In this document: positions 7,909 to 16,291 of the stretch, one piece after another
Numbering within the stretch: the stretch's first letter is position 1
Layout: the number at the start of each line of letters is the position of its first letter
IMG/VR virus record: IMGVR_UViG_3300037087_000046
Span: 18,835 to 82,834 of that record
Origin: a virus
Direction: 5' to 3' (one strand)
DNA length: 64,000 bases
The notes under the pieces: model-generated
Databases searched by the model: none
Seen by the model: the letters and a program-made list of their open reading frames with translations, nothing else
Told to the model about the DNA's origin: nothing
Made by a program: the position numbers and the translations under genes

Positions 7909-8057
7909 TGCAAGATAAAGTAACCACCGATGTTGTAGCAATTAGTAAAGAAGAATATGAAGCACTGAAGGAACGCAGTAAATTCCTCACGACTCTTGAA
8001 AAGTTGGGTGTTGATAGTTGGGTAGGATATTCTGTGGCGTGTGAGGTAAAAAAGTAA
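7908..8057 (+). CDS. Small paralogous protein 2
   Basis: 49 residues with VAISKEEYEALKERS and LEKLGVDSWVGY, a clear tandem duplicate of the preceding gene. It is joined to both neighbours by TAATG overlaps. Confidence 0.65.
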   Translation: MQDKVTTDVVAISKEEYEALKERSKFLTTLEKLGVDSWVGYSVACEVKK

Positions 8058-8245
8058 TGCGTCTCATCAAGATTAAGAATACCCATAAGAAGACAGTGTT
8101 GATTGTTGATGCTGATTCTATTATGGCAGTGGAAGAACGTGATGGGTTTGAAGACAGCCCTCCTGGTGTGGATATTATGATGCGGGATGGGACATTGTTT
8201 CCCCTGGAATATGTTACCTTTAAGAGTGTAGCACGATGCTTGTAA
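8057..8245 (+). CDS. Small hypothetical protein
   Basis: 62 residues, predicted beta-rich (KKTVLIVDADSIMAVEE, GVDIMMRDGTLFP). Overlaps the preceding stop by one base and the next start by ten. Function unknown. Confidence 0.6.
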   Translation: MRLIKIKNTHKKTVLIVDADSIMAVEERDGFEDSPPGVDIMMRDGTLFPLEYVTFKSVARCL

Positions 8246-8694
8246 ACATTCTTACTGGCCCCGTGGTGAATTGGACAATGTTTGTTACGGAGTGCCAACG
8301 GGTATTGGGGCACAGTCCAACGCGTATCTTGGATTGCCTTGGTATCAAAACTGAAAGCCCGTTGGCACTGTTACTTACCATCCCGGTAAGTAACAAAGAA
8401 CAGAAGGCTTCCCTTAGTATCCTAAAAGAATCTAAACTTGACCACTACTACCTAACTATGTTGATGACTTGTGAGAAGCATGAGTATCCTGCAAACTTAG
8501 CCGAGGTGACTCAGCTAAGAGTACACCATGTTGAAGGTGATGATGAATGTGTGGCATTCATTACAGGGTCGATGAAGGATTGGATAGAGACTATTATCAT
8601 CATGGAACGTGATGATAAACAGGTAAAGAATTTTAAAACTCTGGCTCTACAACAACTAAAGATGCTTGATTACTACGAGGTTCTCAATGGCTGA
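8236..8694 (+). CDS. Hypothetical protein
   Basis: 152 residues, not recognised. The C-terminal half looks helical. It directly precedes the helicase with an 8-base overlap, so it is probably co-translated. It contains a 9-bp perfect hairpin near 8377. Confidence 0.6.
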   Translation: MLVNILTGPVVNWTMFVTECQRVLGHSPTRILDCLGIKTESPLALLLTIPVSNKEQKASLSILKESKLDHYYLTMLMTCEKHEYPANLAEVTQLRVHHVEGDDECVAFITGSMKDWIETIIIMERDDKQVKNFKTLALQQLKMLDYYEVLNG

Positions 8695-10534
8695 AATAAA
8701 AGTTCGAGTAGGTAATAGCCGTATTCCAATTCAAGTAGAAGAACGTGGCTCTCGCCTATTCCTTCATTTTGGGTACAACCCACAACTTATTAAGGAAGTA
8801 AAAGGACTTGCTGGGGCAAAATGGCACCCGGAAGAAAAAGAGTGGTCAATCACTAAAAACCAGCGGAATGATTTTCAACTACGATGGATGCAGTGGGCAG
8901 CATTGGATGCTTCCAATAGGGAACCTATTGGAAATCCCTTCCATCGTTATGACGAGGATGTTACTGGGTCATGGGAAACAACCCGGTCTTTGTATCAGCA
9001 TCAAAAGGATGCTGCCCTACACGTAGCACAGCGTAAGTATGGTATTCTGGCATCTGAGATGGGTTGTGGGAAGTCCTTGGTAGCGATTGACGTTGCGGAG
9101 AAGGTTAAACCAGCCAACGCGTGGTACGTAGGCCCACGGGCAGGCGTAAAGGCTTTCTCAAGAGAGTTGGTGAAGTGGGGCTGCACCGTACAGTTCAAGA
9201 TGATGACTTACGAGGGTCTAATCAAGGTTCTTAAAGATTGGGATGGTACCAATGTTCCTCAGTATGTTGTGTTTGATGAGAGCAGCCGAATTAAAATTGC
9301 CTCAGCACAGCGTAGTCAAGCAGCAAAGTATTTGGCAGATGCAGTCCGTGAGGCATGGGGTGATGAAGGTTATATTGTCCTTATGTCCGGTACACCTGCA
9401 CCTAAATCACCTGACGATTGGTGGCACCAATGTGAGGTTGCTTGTCCTGGGTTTATTAAGGAAAAGAACTCCAATGACCTTAGGGCACGCCTTAGTCTGA
9501 CGGAAGAACGAACAAGTATTTCTGGACAAACCTACAGGCACCTGATTACATGGCTGGATGATGAGACTAAGTGCGCCCTATGTGGGGCACACAAGGATGT
9601 ACATCCAGACGACCACCCGTTCAAACCATCCGTTAATGAGGTTAGTAAGTTGTATCGACGGTTGAATGGATTGGTGCTGGTACAGTTCAAGAGAGATTGT
9701 CTTGACCTTCCTGAGAAGACTTACGAGATTGTCCGTCTAACCCCTACACCAGAAATACTTCGTGCTGCAAAATTGGTTGAAGCAAAAGCCACAAGAGCAA
9801 TAGAGGCACTTACATGCCTTCGTGAATTGTCAGACGGATTTCAATATGCGTTTGAAGAAGTAGGAAACGAGCCGTGCCCAAGTTGTAAGGGAGAGGGTTC
9901 AAAACTATCTGAGTGTCCAGGGGAAGGAGTTATTACTTGTGATTATTGTTCAGGGGAAGGCACCGTGCCAAGATACACCCGCATCGTTGAAGAATTGGAG
10001 ACTCCGAAAGATCAAATCTTCCTTGACGAGTTGGACGCGCACCTTGATGGTGGCCGTCTGGTTGTATGGGGAGGATTTACTGGGACGCTTGACCGATTGG
10101 TTAAGATGGCTCACCAAAACGGATGGGCGACCCTCCGGGTGGATGGTAGAGGTTACGCGGGTGAATCTGAAAAAGGTGAAGTAATTGACTCAGATGTGTT
10201 GCTTGATGCAATGGATTTAAGCAACCCTAAGTATCAAGAACTTCTTGACATTTATCCCAGAGTATGTTTTATTGGTAATCCTCAAGCGGGTGGTATGGCT
10301 CTCACGCTAACCGCATCTCCTACCGCGTTGTTCTACTCAAACTCTTTCTCAGGAGAAGCACGTATCCAGGCTGAAGATCGTATCCACCGTGTTGGGATGG
10401 ATAAGAACCGAGGTTGTATTATCAAAGACATTGTTATGCTTCCAACTGACCAATTAGTGTTGGATAACCTGCTTAAAAAGAAGCGACTTCAGTCGCTTAC
10501 ACTGGGGAAGATTTTTAATGGAAACAGAGAATAA
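8687..10534 (+). CDS. SNF2/DEAD-type helicase with a DnaJ-like zinc cluster
   Basis: 615 residues from ATG at 8687, preceded by GAGG. Superfamily 2 motifs: Walker A ASEMGCGKS near 122, motif II VFDES near 193, motif III LMSGTPAPKS near 227, motif VI AEDRIHRVGM near 565. An N-terminal region with AKWHPEEKEW resembles the HARP-like domains of SNF2 annealing helicases. Between the two RecA lobes is CPSCKGEG ... CDYCSGEG (about 396-425), a DnaJ-type double CxxCxGxG site, preceded by CALCGAH. Likely a DNA-dependent ATPase acting in phage replication or recombination. Confidence 0.9.
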   Translation: MAEIKVRVGNSRIPIQVEERGSRLFLHFGYNPQLIKEVKGLAGAKWHPEEKEWSITKNQRNDFQLRWMQWAALDASNREPIGNPFHRYDEDVTGSWETTRSLYQHQKDAALHVAQRKYGILASEMGCGKSLVAIDVAEKVKPANAWYVGPRAGVKAFSRELVKWGCTVQFKMMTYEGLIKVLKDWDGTNVPQYVVFDESSRIKIASAQRSQAAKYLADAVREAWGDEGYIVLMSGTPAPKSPDDWWHQCEVACPGFIKEKNSNDLRARLSLTEERTSISGQTYRHLITWLDDETKCALCGAHKDVHPDDHPFKPSVNEVSKLYRRLNGLVLVQFKRDCLDLPEKTYEIVRLTPTPEILRAAKLVEAKATRAIEALTCLRELSDGFQYAFEEVGNEPCPSCKGEGSKLSECPGEGVITCDYCSGEGTVPRYTRIVEELETPKDQIFLDELDAHLDGGRLVVWGGFTGTLDRLVKMAHQNGWATLRVDGRGYAGESEKGEVIDSDVLLDAMDLSNPKYQELLDIYPRVCFIGNPQAGGMALTLTASPTALFYSNSFSGEARIQAEDRIHRVGMDKNRGCIIKDIVMLPTDQLVLDNLLKKKRLQSLTLGKIFNGNRE

Positions 10535-10661
10535 ATGCGGAGCATTTATGTGTCCCGTAGTGCAGACTGAAATAGCGCGTTCAGTTGGTAAGATTATTGA
10601 CGAAGAGATTATTAAGAAACTCATTGAACTACTGGGGAATGCAAATGCCAACAGAGAGTGA
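10518..10661 (+). CDS. Small hypothetical protein
   Basis: 47 residues, METENKCGAFMC then a helical C-terminus (VGKIIDEEIIKKLIELL). It overlaps the helicase end by 17 bases. First of a chain of very small overlapping genes up to 11270. Unknown. Confidence 0.5.
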   Translation: METENKCGAFMCPVVQTEIARSVGKIIDEEIIKKLIELLGNANANRE

Positions 10662-10782
10662 AATAATAGAATATGCCACTATCCACAATCAAGTTGAATT
10701 GGCTGAAGAAGTGTTTTCTCTAAAAGCAGAAAACAAGGAACTCCGTGAAGAACTTGAGAAGTATGAGGGGGACAACAAATGA
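10645..10782 (+). CDS. Small coiled-coil protein
   Basis: 45 residues; the second half (SLKAENKELREELEKYE) is a clear coiled coil with heptad leucines. Start at 10645 rather than an upstream TTG, because GGGG lies just before it. Unknown. Confidence 0.55.
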   Translation: MPTESEIIEYATIHNQVELAEEVFSLKAENKELREELEKYEGDNK

Positions 10783-10907
10783 TTTATCTGATTATGGCAT
10801 TTGTTATTTGTTATGAGTGGTGGGTAATTTTGAAATACCAGACGGAAGCAACCCACTACAAAACACTGTATAACCAAGCAAGATTGGCACGGTACAAGAA
10901 TGAATGA
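10779..10907 (+). CDS. Small membrane protein
   Basis: 42 residues beginning with a hydrophobic segment (MIYLIMAFVICYEWWVIL) and a basic tail. It has an ATGA overlap with the upstream gene. Unknown. Confidence 0.5.
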   Translation: MIYLIMAFVICYEWWVILKYQTEATHYKTLYNQARLARYKNE

Positions 10908-11004
10908 ACCAATTTATCACAATGCAGATGGGGATGTAATATCTGAACAGGATGACGAAGATATTGCTACCCAAAGGGAACTTCTGGGGGTGAAAGATGT
11001 TTGA
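10900..11004 (+). CDS. Small acidic hypothetical protein
   Basis: 34 residues with a cluster of acidic residues (SEQDDEDIATQREL). Overlaps both neighbours by 8 bases. Support is the coupled layout only. Confidence 0.4.
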   Translation: MNEPIYHNADGDVISEQDDEDIATQRELLGVKDV

Positions 11005-11182
11005 CCACTTAGTTAGACAGCCTGAAGTTGGGGGGTATTCGAGTGCTGATGGGAATGTATACAAGACCAATATATTTGACTACCCCAGAACAAGTGATGA
11101 AGCAAACCAAGTATCCCTACAGAATATCATTGACCGATTGGAACGGTTGGAACGAACATTGTTTGGGAGACAACATGACTGA
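10997..11182 (+). CDS. Small hypothetical protein with C-terminal coiled coil
   Basis: 61 residues. GGGGGTGAAAG precedes the ATG. The C-terminus (NIIDRLERLERTLFG) is a short coiled coil. Unknown. Confidence 0.6.
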   Translation: MFDHLVRQPEVGGYSSADGNVYKTNIFDYPRTSDEANQVSLQNIIDRLERLERTLFGRQHD

Positions 11183-11270
11183 CGAAAAAGTAGAAATATT
11201 AGCCAAAATGGTGGTGTTATGTTGTCTGTTTATATGTTTTACATATTGCGCCACACACGGAGGTCATTAG
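11175..11270 (+). CDS. Small membrane protein
   Basis: 31 residues with one hydrophobic stretch (MVVLCCLFICFTYCA). It overlaps the upstream stop and abuts the lipoprotein gene. Unknown. Confidence 0.45.
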   Translation: MTDEKVEILAKMVVLCCLFICFTYCATHGGH

Positions 11271-11567
11271 ATGAAGTTTTTCATTGGAGTATGTATCCTA
11301 TTCGCGTTGCTCATAGGATGCACAGCCACACGGCAGATGACACTTTCCACACCTGATGGTGTCTCTGCAACTATGGTAGAAACAGCATCACTACCAATTA
11401 TTTACCCAGATGCTACCTTGTCCTGCACAGACGTTAAGTATGCAGACGGCACAACAAGTAGAACCATCACAGTTAAAACAAGCACTGAGTCCACTACGGC
11501 GCGTTGGTCTGCTACAACTGCAATCGCTATTGGGTTGGCTACAGTTCTTGTGGGTACAGGTCTATGA
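11271..11567 (+). CDS. Putative lipoprotein
   Basis: 98 residues. MKFFIGVCILFALLIGC is a signal sequence ending in a lipobox (LLIGC, Cys 17). The middle is polar and Ser/Thr-rich, and the C-terminus (AIAIGLATVLVGTGL) is a second hydrophobic segment. It may act at the envelope, for example in lysis or exclusion; this is inferred from topology only. Confidence 0.65.
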   Translation: MKFFIGVCILFALLIGCTATRQMTLSTPDGVSATMVETASLPIIYPDATLSCTDVKYADGTTSRTITVKTSTESTTARWSATTAIAIGLATVLVGTGL

Positions 11568-11995
11568 AATTTTGCAAGGCGGGCGTATTATTTTACCCGG
11601 ACTTGAAGGAAATTAGTCCGGGATGGTGGGAGTTACAGAAGGATTATACATTAGTGGTTGGTAAGGACCAAATAGATGTTCCAAAGGGATTCCAGTGTGA
11701 TTTAGCAAGCGTACCAAGCGGCCTTCAGTTCTGGTATGGAACACCAGGGTCTACACAGAATGCAGCAGCAGGTCTTTGCCATGATAAGTTGTATACTAAC
11801 CACATGTGTGTGGATATACCCATCACCCGAAAAGAAGCAGATGATATTTTGTACAACATCCTCGTCATGTTTGGGCATAGCCGATACACTGCCCTTAAAA
11901 TGTGGTTGGGTGTACGAATGTTTGGAGGAAGCCATTGGAAATCCCTATCTGCGAAATATACCGCCCGGATGAAATCAATGGGAGAGACCCAATAA
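11564..11995 (+). CDS. DUF1353-like protein
   Basis: 143 residues from ATG at 11564 (ATGA overlap with the lipoprotein gene). IDVPKGFQCDLASVPSGLQFW followed by AAAGLCHDKLYT and a later YNILVMFGHS segment match the DUF1353 family common in phages. Function unknown. Confidence 0.75.
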   Translation: MKFCKAGVLFYPDLKEISPGWWELQKDYTLVVGKDQIDVPKGFQCDLASVPSGLQFWYGTPGSTQNAAAGLCHDKLYTNHMCVDIPITRKEADDILYNILVMFGHSRYTALKMWLGVRMFGGSHWKSLSAKYTARMKSMGETQ

Positions 11996-12678
11996 CTCGT
12001 TTTGATGTTCAAGACATCATGGAGTCGATTGAACAGAATGGTGTTATTGAACCTGTAGTAGTCATGCCTATAACACCCGAATTTCGGGCGTTAAACGACA
12101 TAGCCGCCACCTACAAGTGGCGGCTTGTCTGTGGCTTCCGTAGAACCTTTGCATGTAACTTGTTTCACACAACTGTCAACGCGGTAATAAGCGAAACAGT
12201 TACAGATGAGACAGCGCGCGTTTTCAATGTAGTTGAAAATATTGAACGTAAGAATCTGAACATCCGGGAAGAATCAAAAGCAGTACAAACGCTCTTAGAC
12301 AATGGCTTCACCAAGGAAGAAATTGCTAAGAAGTTGACCCGCCATACATCATGGGTGGAATCCCGAAGTAGATTCACTGAGTTACCTGAAGAAGTCCAGG
12401 ACGATATACTCATTGGGATTATACCTCTTAATAGGATAGTTTCCCTTGCCAACACATATCAGAACAAGGGTGAAAAAGAACTACTGGCTAAGATTGAAAA
12501 GGTGATTGAAGCCCAGAACGCAAGGGAACAATGCACTCGCACTAAAAAAGAGATGTCGGACATGATGCTCAAGTTGCATTGTAAGTTTGGCCCGTCTATA
12601 ACGGATAAGGTTCTCAGTTGGGCGATGGGTGATTTGGGCACCGAGGCATTCAATATGTGGCTCAAGGAGCAGCAGTGA
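11935..12678 (+). CDS. ParB-like DNA-binding protein, copy 2
   Basis: 247 residues from TTG at 11935, chosen because GGAGG is seven bases upstream. MEIPICEIYRP, then IEQNGVIEPVVVMP and WRLVCGFRRTFACNLF form the ParB N-terminal domain; NIERKNLNIREESKAVQTLL and TKEEIAKKLTRHTSWVESR form the central helix-turn-helix. It overlaps the polymerase start. Probably recruits a partner to specific DNA sites, possibly those in the inverted repeats. Confidence 0.85.
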   Translation: MEIPICEIYRPDEINGRDPITRFDVQDIMESIEQNGVIEPVVVMPITPEFRALNDIAATYKWRLVCGFRRTFACNLFHTTVNAVISETVTDETARVFNVVENIERKNLNIREESKAVQTLLDNGFTKEEIAKKLTRHTSWVESRSRFTELPEEVQDDILIGIIPLNRIVSLANTYQNKGEKELLAKIEKVIEAQNAREQCTRTKKEMSDMMLKLHCKFGPSITDKVLSWAMGDLGTEAFNMWLKEQQ

Positions 12679-15032
12679 AAACTTATTTTCTCGACACAGA
12701 AACAGTTGGTCTAACAGGCCCGGCAATCCTCATTCAGTATGCCATTGATGATGGCCCGATTACCCTTCACGAAGTCTGGAAAGAACCAATCGGTAAGACT
12801 CTTGACCTGATTGAAGATGTGGCTAATAATGCCATTATTGGGTTTAATCTTTCATTTGACTGGTTTCAACTATATAAGTTGTATACCATGTTTTCGGATG
12901 AACCAAGAGATAATCCTCCTACGGAGGATTATTCCTATTGGGCAAAAAAAGAGATGGCTGGTAGAGACCATCCTAATTGCCTGAAACCTGCACATGTACT
13001 TGACCTTCTTCTACATGCCCGTAAAGGCCCGTATCAGTCCACAATGGATAGGTCTGACATCCGTATCAAGAAAGTACCGAAGGCTCTTGCTCAGTCCCTC
13101 TGTGATGAACTGTCAGAACGTATCCCCTTGAAGGATGTGTACTTTGCCCGTCGTAAAGACAAAACTGTTCGTTGGCAAGTATTTGAAACAAAAGAGATTG
13201 ACCCGGTTTCTGGTAAAGAAAAAGTTTGTGAAGATTTCCGGGACATCGTTCTGAAGTTCTCTCCTTCCAGCGCATTGAAGGCTCTTGCCGTAGATGCTCT
13301 TGGTCTGGACGTTACCAAGTTTGATGATATTAGCATCGGGCATCCTCTTGAACGCGGCTATGCCCCTTATGCGTTAGCGCCGTTTATTGCCAGTAAGAAA
13401 GAAGGTACTGTTGCGCCAATTGAGGAAGATTTAGATTGTATAGTATCGTCCGTGGACGATACTATCTCTTTGGATGACAATGACCCTAACGAGTCATTGA
13501 TTCCCGGTACAACCTATTACCCCTCACCAACTAACTGGTACGGCAAATGGCCCGAAGTAATCTCTAAGCACATTGAACATTGGGGCACACACAAGGAGGC
13601 AAGAGAGTATGCGGAGAATGACGTTGTATACACTCGTGGACTGTACCATTTTTTTAACAATCCTGTTCTTGATGACATTGATAGTGTTCTTGCTTGTATG
13701 GTGGCAACCGTCCGCTGGCGTGGTTTTAAAGTAAATATTGAAGCACTGAAGAAACTGAAAGAGTCCGCACAAGAACGTATCAGTGGGAAGTCTTTTAACT
13801 TTCAAGCAGCGGCTGAGGTTCGCAAGTATCTGCATGAAGTAATGTCCCCTATGGAACAAAAAATTATTGGGGGCAGCACTAAGTCAGAGGTACTTGAATC
13901 CATTGTGAAGTGGGGTGATACTGAAGCCTCTAAACGTGCTGCTGAAGTATTGGATGCCCGACATGCCAAAAAGGAAATTGAGATTTATGACAAACTTCTT
14001 CTTAGTGATAGGTTTCACGCTTCTCTCAATGTTATTGGGACACTTAGTGGGCGTATGTCTGGATCAGATGGACTCAACCCCCAAGGAATAAATCATGGTA
14101 AACACGTCAGAAGTTGTTTCCCATTAGCATGGGATGGTTTCCAATTGATTGGAGGGGACTTTGCATCCTTCGAGGTCTGTATCGCGGATGCTGTTTATAA
14201 TGACCCTGTTTTGCATGATGAGTTGCTTGCTGGTGGTAGCGTACATGCCCACTTTGGAACGTACATGTTTGATAAGTCCTATGAGGAGGTCTGTGCTACC
14301 AAATCGCTTCCGGGGGAACAGAATCTTTACTCCCGTGCTAAACAAGGAATCTTTGCCCTTCTGTATGGAGGAGAAGCCTTCACTATTTCCAAGAGATTAG
14401 GCGTTTCAGAGGCTAAAGCGGAAGACGGCTTCCAACAGTTCATTAAGAAGTACAAAGTCCTTGGAAACGCCCGTAAGGGCTATGCTGACCTGTTCTGTTC
14501 CATGAAGCAAACCGGGGAGATTGGTTCCCCCATCACTTGGGCTGAACCCGCTGATTATGTTGAGAGTAAGTTGGGACACAAACGATACTTCACACTGGAA
14601 AACAGCATCTGTAAGGTACTCTACAAACTGGCAGAGAAACCTCCTGCCGAATGGCTCAAGATGAAGATGAAGGTTACACGCCGCGATAGAGTACAAACAA
14701 CCAGTGGTGCAGCGCGTAGTGCTTTATTCGCTGCCGCGTTTGCTGTTCAAGCTTCTAACATGCGTGCTGGGGGCAACCACGTTATTCAGTCTACTGGTGC
14801 AGGGCTTACCAAACTCCTTCAGGGTAAAATCTGGGAGTTGCAACCAAGTGGTGCAGCACCCTGGGTCGTACAACCTCTTCAGATTCACGACGAAATCCTT
14901 TGCCCCACTTTACCTGAACGAGTTGAAGAAGCCAACAAAATCGTAGCAGACTTTATCCAAGAGTACCGGGCTATTGTGCCGCTTCTTGAAATCGAATGGA
15001 AGGACGACCTAAAGACATGGGCAGACAAATAG
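12675..15032 (+). CDS. Family A (Pol I-like) DNA polymerase with 3'-5' exonuclease
   Basis: 785 residues from GTG at 12675 (AAGGAG seven bases upstream). Exonuclease motif I is FLDTET at residues 5-10 and motif II is GFNLSFDW near 56. Polymerase motif A is GGDFASFEV near 494, motif B is RAKQGIFALLYGG near 555, and motif C is IHDEIL near 738. No 5'-3' exonuclease domain is present, as expected for phage replicases. It works with the primase-helicase on the opposite arm. Two perfect hairpins (12910, 10 bp; 13440, 12 bp) lie inside the gene. Confidence 0.95.
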   Translation: MKTYFLDTETVGLTGPAILIQYAIDDGPITLHEVWKEPIGKTLDLIEDVANNAIIGFNLSFDWFQLYKLYTMFSDEPRDNPPTEDYSYWAKKEMAGRDHPNCLKPAHVLDLLLHARKGPYQSTMDRSDIRIKKVPKALAQSLCDELSERIPLKDVYFARRKDKTVRWQVFETKEIDPVSGKEKVCEDFRDIVLKFSPSSALKALAVDALGLDVTKFDDISIGHPLERGYAPYALAPFIASKKEGTVAPIEEDLDCIVSSVDDTISLDDNDPNESLIPGTTYYPSPTNWYGKWPEVISKHIEHWGTHKEAREYAENDVVYTRGLYHFFNNPVLDDIDSVLACMVATVRWRGFKVNIEALKKLKESAQERISGKSFNFQAAAEVRKYLHEVMSPMEQKIIGGSTKSEVLESIVKWGDTEASKRAAEVLDARHAKKEIEIYDKLLLSDRFHASLNVIGTLSGRMSGSDGLNPQGINHGKHVRSCFPLAWDGFQLIGGDFASFEVCIADAVYNDPVLHDELLAGGSVHAHFGTYMFDKSYEEVCATKSLPGEQNLYSRAKQGIFALLYGGEAFTISKRLGVSEAKAEDGFQQFIKKYKVLGNARKGYADLFCSMKQTGEIGSPITWAEPADYVESKLGHKRYFTLENSICKVLYKLAEKPPAEWLKMKMKVTRRDRVQTTSGAARSALFAAAFAVQASNMRAGGNHVIQSTGAGLTKLLQGKIWELQPSGAAPWVVQPLQIHDEILCPTLPERVEEANKIVADFIQEYRAIVPLLEIEWKDDLKTWADK

Positions 15033-15367
15033 GTAAAGTGTGTTTAGGGTACACATACTACGTGGTTAAGGTGGAATCTACGGGGCAGGGTGGGGAATCC
15101 TACATGGGTGTAAATCCAACCATTTTAGTCAGATTAGAGGATGACTGGAATGGGGTAGTTTCTACCTGTTGGCATGAGATGATTGAACAACTATTTGTAC
15201 AGTATCATGTGCGATACCAAAAAATAGATGAGACCATTTCGTCCCCTTGTCAAGTTATGTTCCAATTTGACCATAACGTATTCACATCAATAGTGGATGA
15301 GGCGGCACGCGCCTTCAATGATATTGAGACACCACTTAGGAAGGCTTGGCAGAATGCTAAAAAATAG
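15017..15367 (+). CDS. Hypothetical protein
   Basis: 116 residues from ATG at 15017; an ATG at 14996 is also open. A CWHEMIEQLF segment has an HExxE pattern that could suggest a metal site, but no second ligand region is clear. Overlaps the polymerase end. Unknown. Confidence 0.55.
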   Translation: MGRQIGKVCLGYTYYVVKVESTGQGGESYMGVNPTILVRLEDDWNGVVSTCWHEMIEQLFVQYHVRYQKIDETISSPCQVMFQFDHNVFTSIVDEAARAFNDIETPLRKAWQNAKK

Positions 15368-15379
15368 AGAGGCGAATCA

Positions 15380-15646
15380 ATGGACTTAGTGAAAACTCTA
15401 AACGCGCAGATTAAAGAGTATCGGCGCATTCTTTATCGTATTGAACATGGTAAACCTTTAAGTGAAGAACAGCAAAACCAACTATATGGTTATCTACACC
15501 GACACGCTTACCGTTGGGTTGACCAACTGCTTGATGAAGTGAATAAAGTACAGCCTGACGAGATGTCGCTCAGCGCATTACGCTTAGCAAACAAACATCG
15601 CCCAGGCTACTCTACCATGACGCGGAAGGAATTACTGAATGCTTAA
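15380..15646 (+). CDS. Hypothetical protein
   Basis: 88 residues, mainly charged helices (LNAQIKEYRRILYRIEHG, YLHRHAYRWVDQLLDEV). GAGGCG precedes the ATG. Unknown. Confidence 0.65.
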   Translation: MDLVKTLNAQIKEYRRILYRIEHGKPLSEEQQNQLYGYLHRHAYRWVDQLLDEVNKVQPDEMSLSALRLANKHRPGYSTMTRKELLNA

Positions 15647-15857
15647 GGTGATGTACACTTATTTTTTGAGGGCAGGAATCAATATTAAGATTCCCAAATC
15701 ATTGACAAATGAGGAACAACAATGGGTAATGGGTATTTATAATGGTGCATATAAACAATACCACTTCATGTGGAACATGTTACCAGATAAACGTAAACGA
15801 GCCAGCGCGTTGTTCCGTGAAGTTGTTCTCAAGACGCTGCCGGAGTGTTTCAAGTGA
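15639..15857 (+). CDS. Hypothetical protein
   Basis: 72 residues, basic and helical (QWVMGIYNGAYKQYHFMW, DKRKRASALFREV). Overlaps both neighbours by a few bases. Unknown. Confidence 0.6.
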   Translation: MLKVMYTYFLRAGINIKIPKSLTNEEQQWVMGIYNGAYKQYHFMWNMLPDKRKRASALFREVVLKTLPECFK

Positions 15858-16210
15858 AGCCTTTCAAACCAAGAACGAACCCGGAGGCTAAAATCCTTCA
15901 AGAAATAACAAAACGGTTAGTGCTTGAGGGATGGCTCGTGATGAGGACTAATGGGAACCAGTTCCAGCGGGGGTTTCCTGATCTATACGCCAGTCATAAA
16001 CGATATGGTCCGCGCTGGATCGAGGTTAAATTGCCAGGGATGATCGGGTCGAAGTTCACGCCAGCACAATTAGAATTTTTTCCAAAGATGCTGGAGAACG
16101 GAACGGATGTATGGATACTCACATCACCCGACGATTATAAATTATTGTTTCAGCCCCAAAACATGTCGTTTTATCTTGACAAGAAGCATTCTAACGTGTT
16201 AGACTATTAG
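15854..16210 (+). CDS. VRR-NUC domain nuclease
   Basis: 118 residues from GTG at 15854, which follows GGAG and overlaps the upstream stop. GNQFQRGFPDLYAS and RWIEVKLPG give the PD-ExK catalytic pattern (D in FPD, E and K in EVK), followed by FTPAQLEFF, typical of VRR-NUC nucleases that cut flapped or branched DNA. It sits beside the polymerase, consistent with processing of replication intermediates. Its last codons contain the next promoter. Confidence 0.88.
   Translation: MKPFKPRTNPEAKILQEITKRLVLEGWLVMRTNGNQFQRGFPDLYASHKRYGPRWIEVKLPGMIGSKFTPAQLEFFPKMLENGTDVWILTSPDDYKLLFQPQNMSFYLDKKHSNVLDY
16176..16205 (+). promoter_or_regulatory. Promoter with palindromic operator
   Basis: TTGACA at 16176-16181, 18-bp spacer, TAGACT at 16200-16205, lying within the last codons of the VRR-NUC gene. 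TCTAACGTGTTAGA (16190-16203) is a perfect palindrome and matches the operator cores at 5271 and 30378. Confidence 0.75.
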
Positions 16211-16222
16211 CAGCAGTTTAAT

Positions 16223-16291
16223 ATGAACGGGGAACAATCAGAACTTATTTGTTTAGAGGGGGTTGTGCGTGAGTATTTCCAGCAGGTGTAA
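16223..16291 (+). CDS. Possible very small protein
   Basis: A 22-residue open frame (MNGEQSELICLEGVVREYF) just after the promoter, overlapping the start of the HNH endonuclease gene. It has no clear ribosome site. It could be the stub of a gene interrupted by the endonuclease. Confidence 0.2.
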   Translation: MNGEQSELICLEGVVREYFQQV

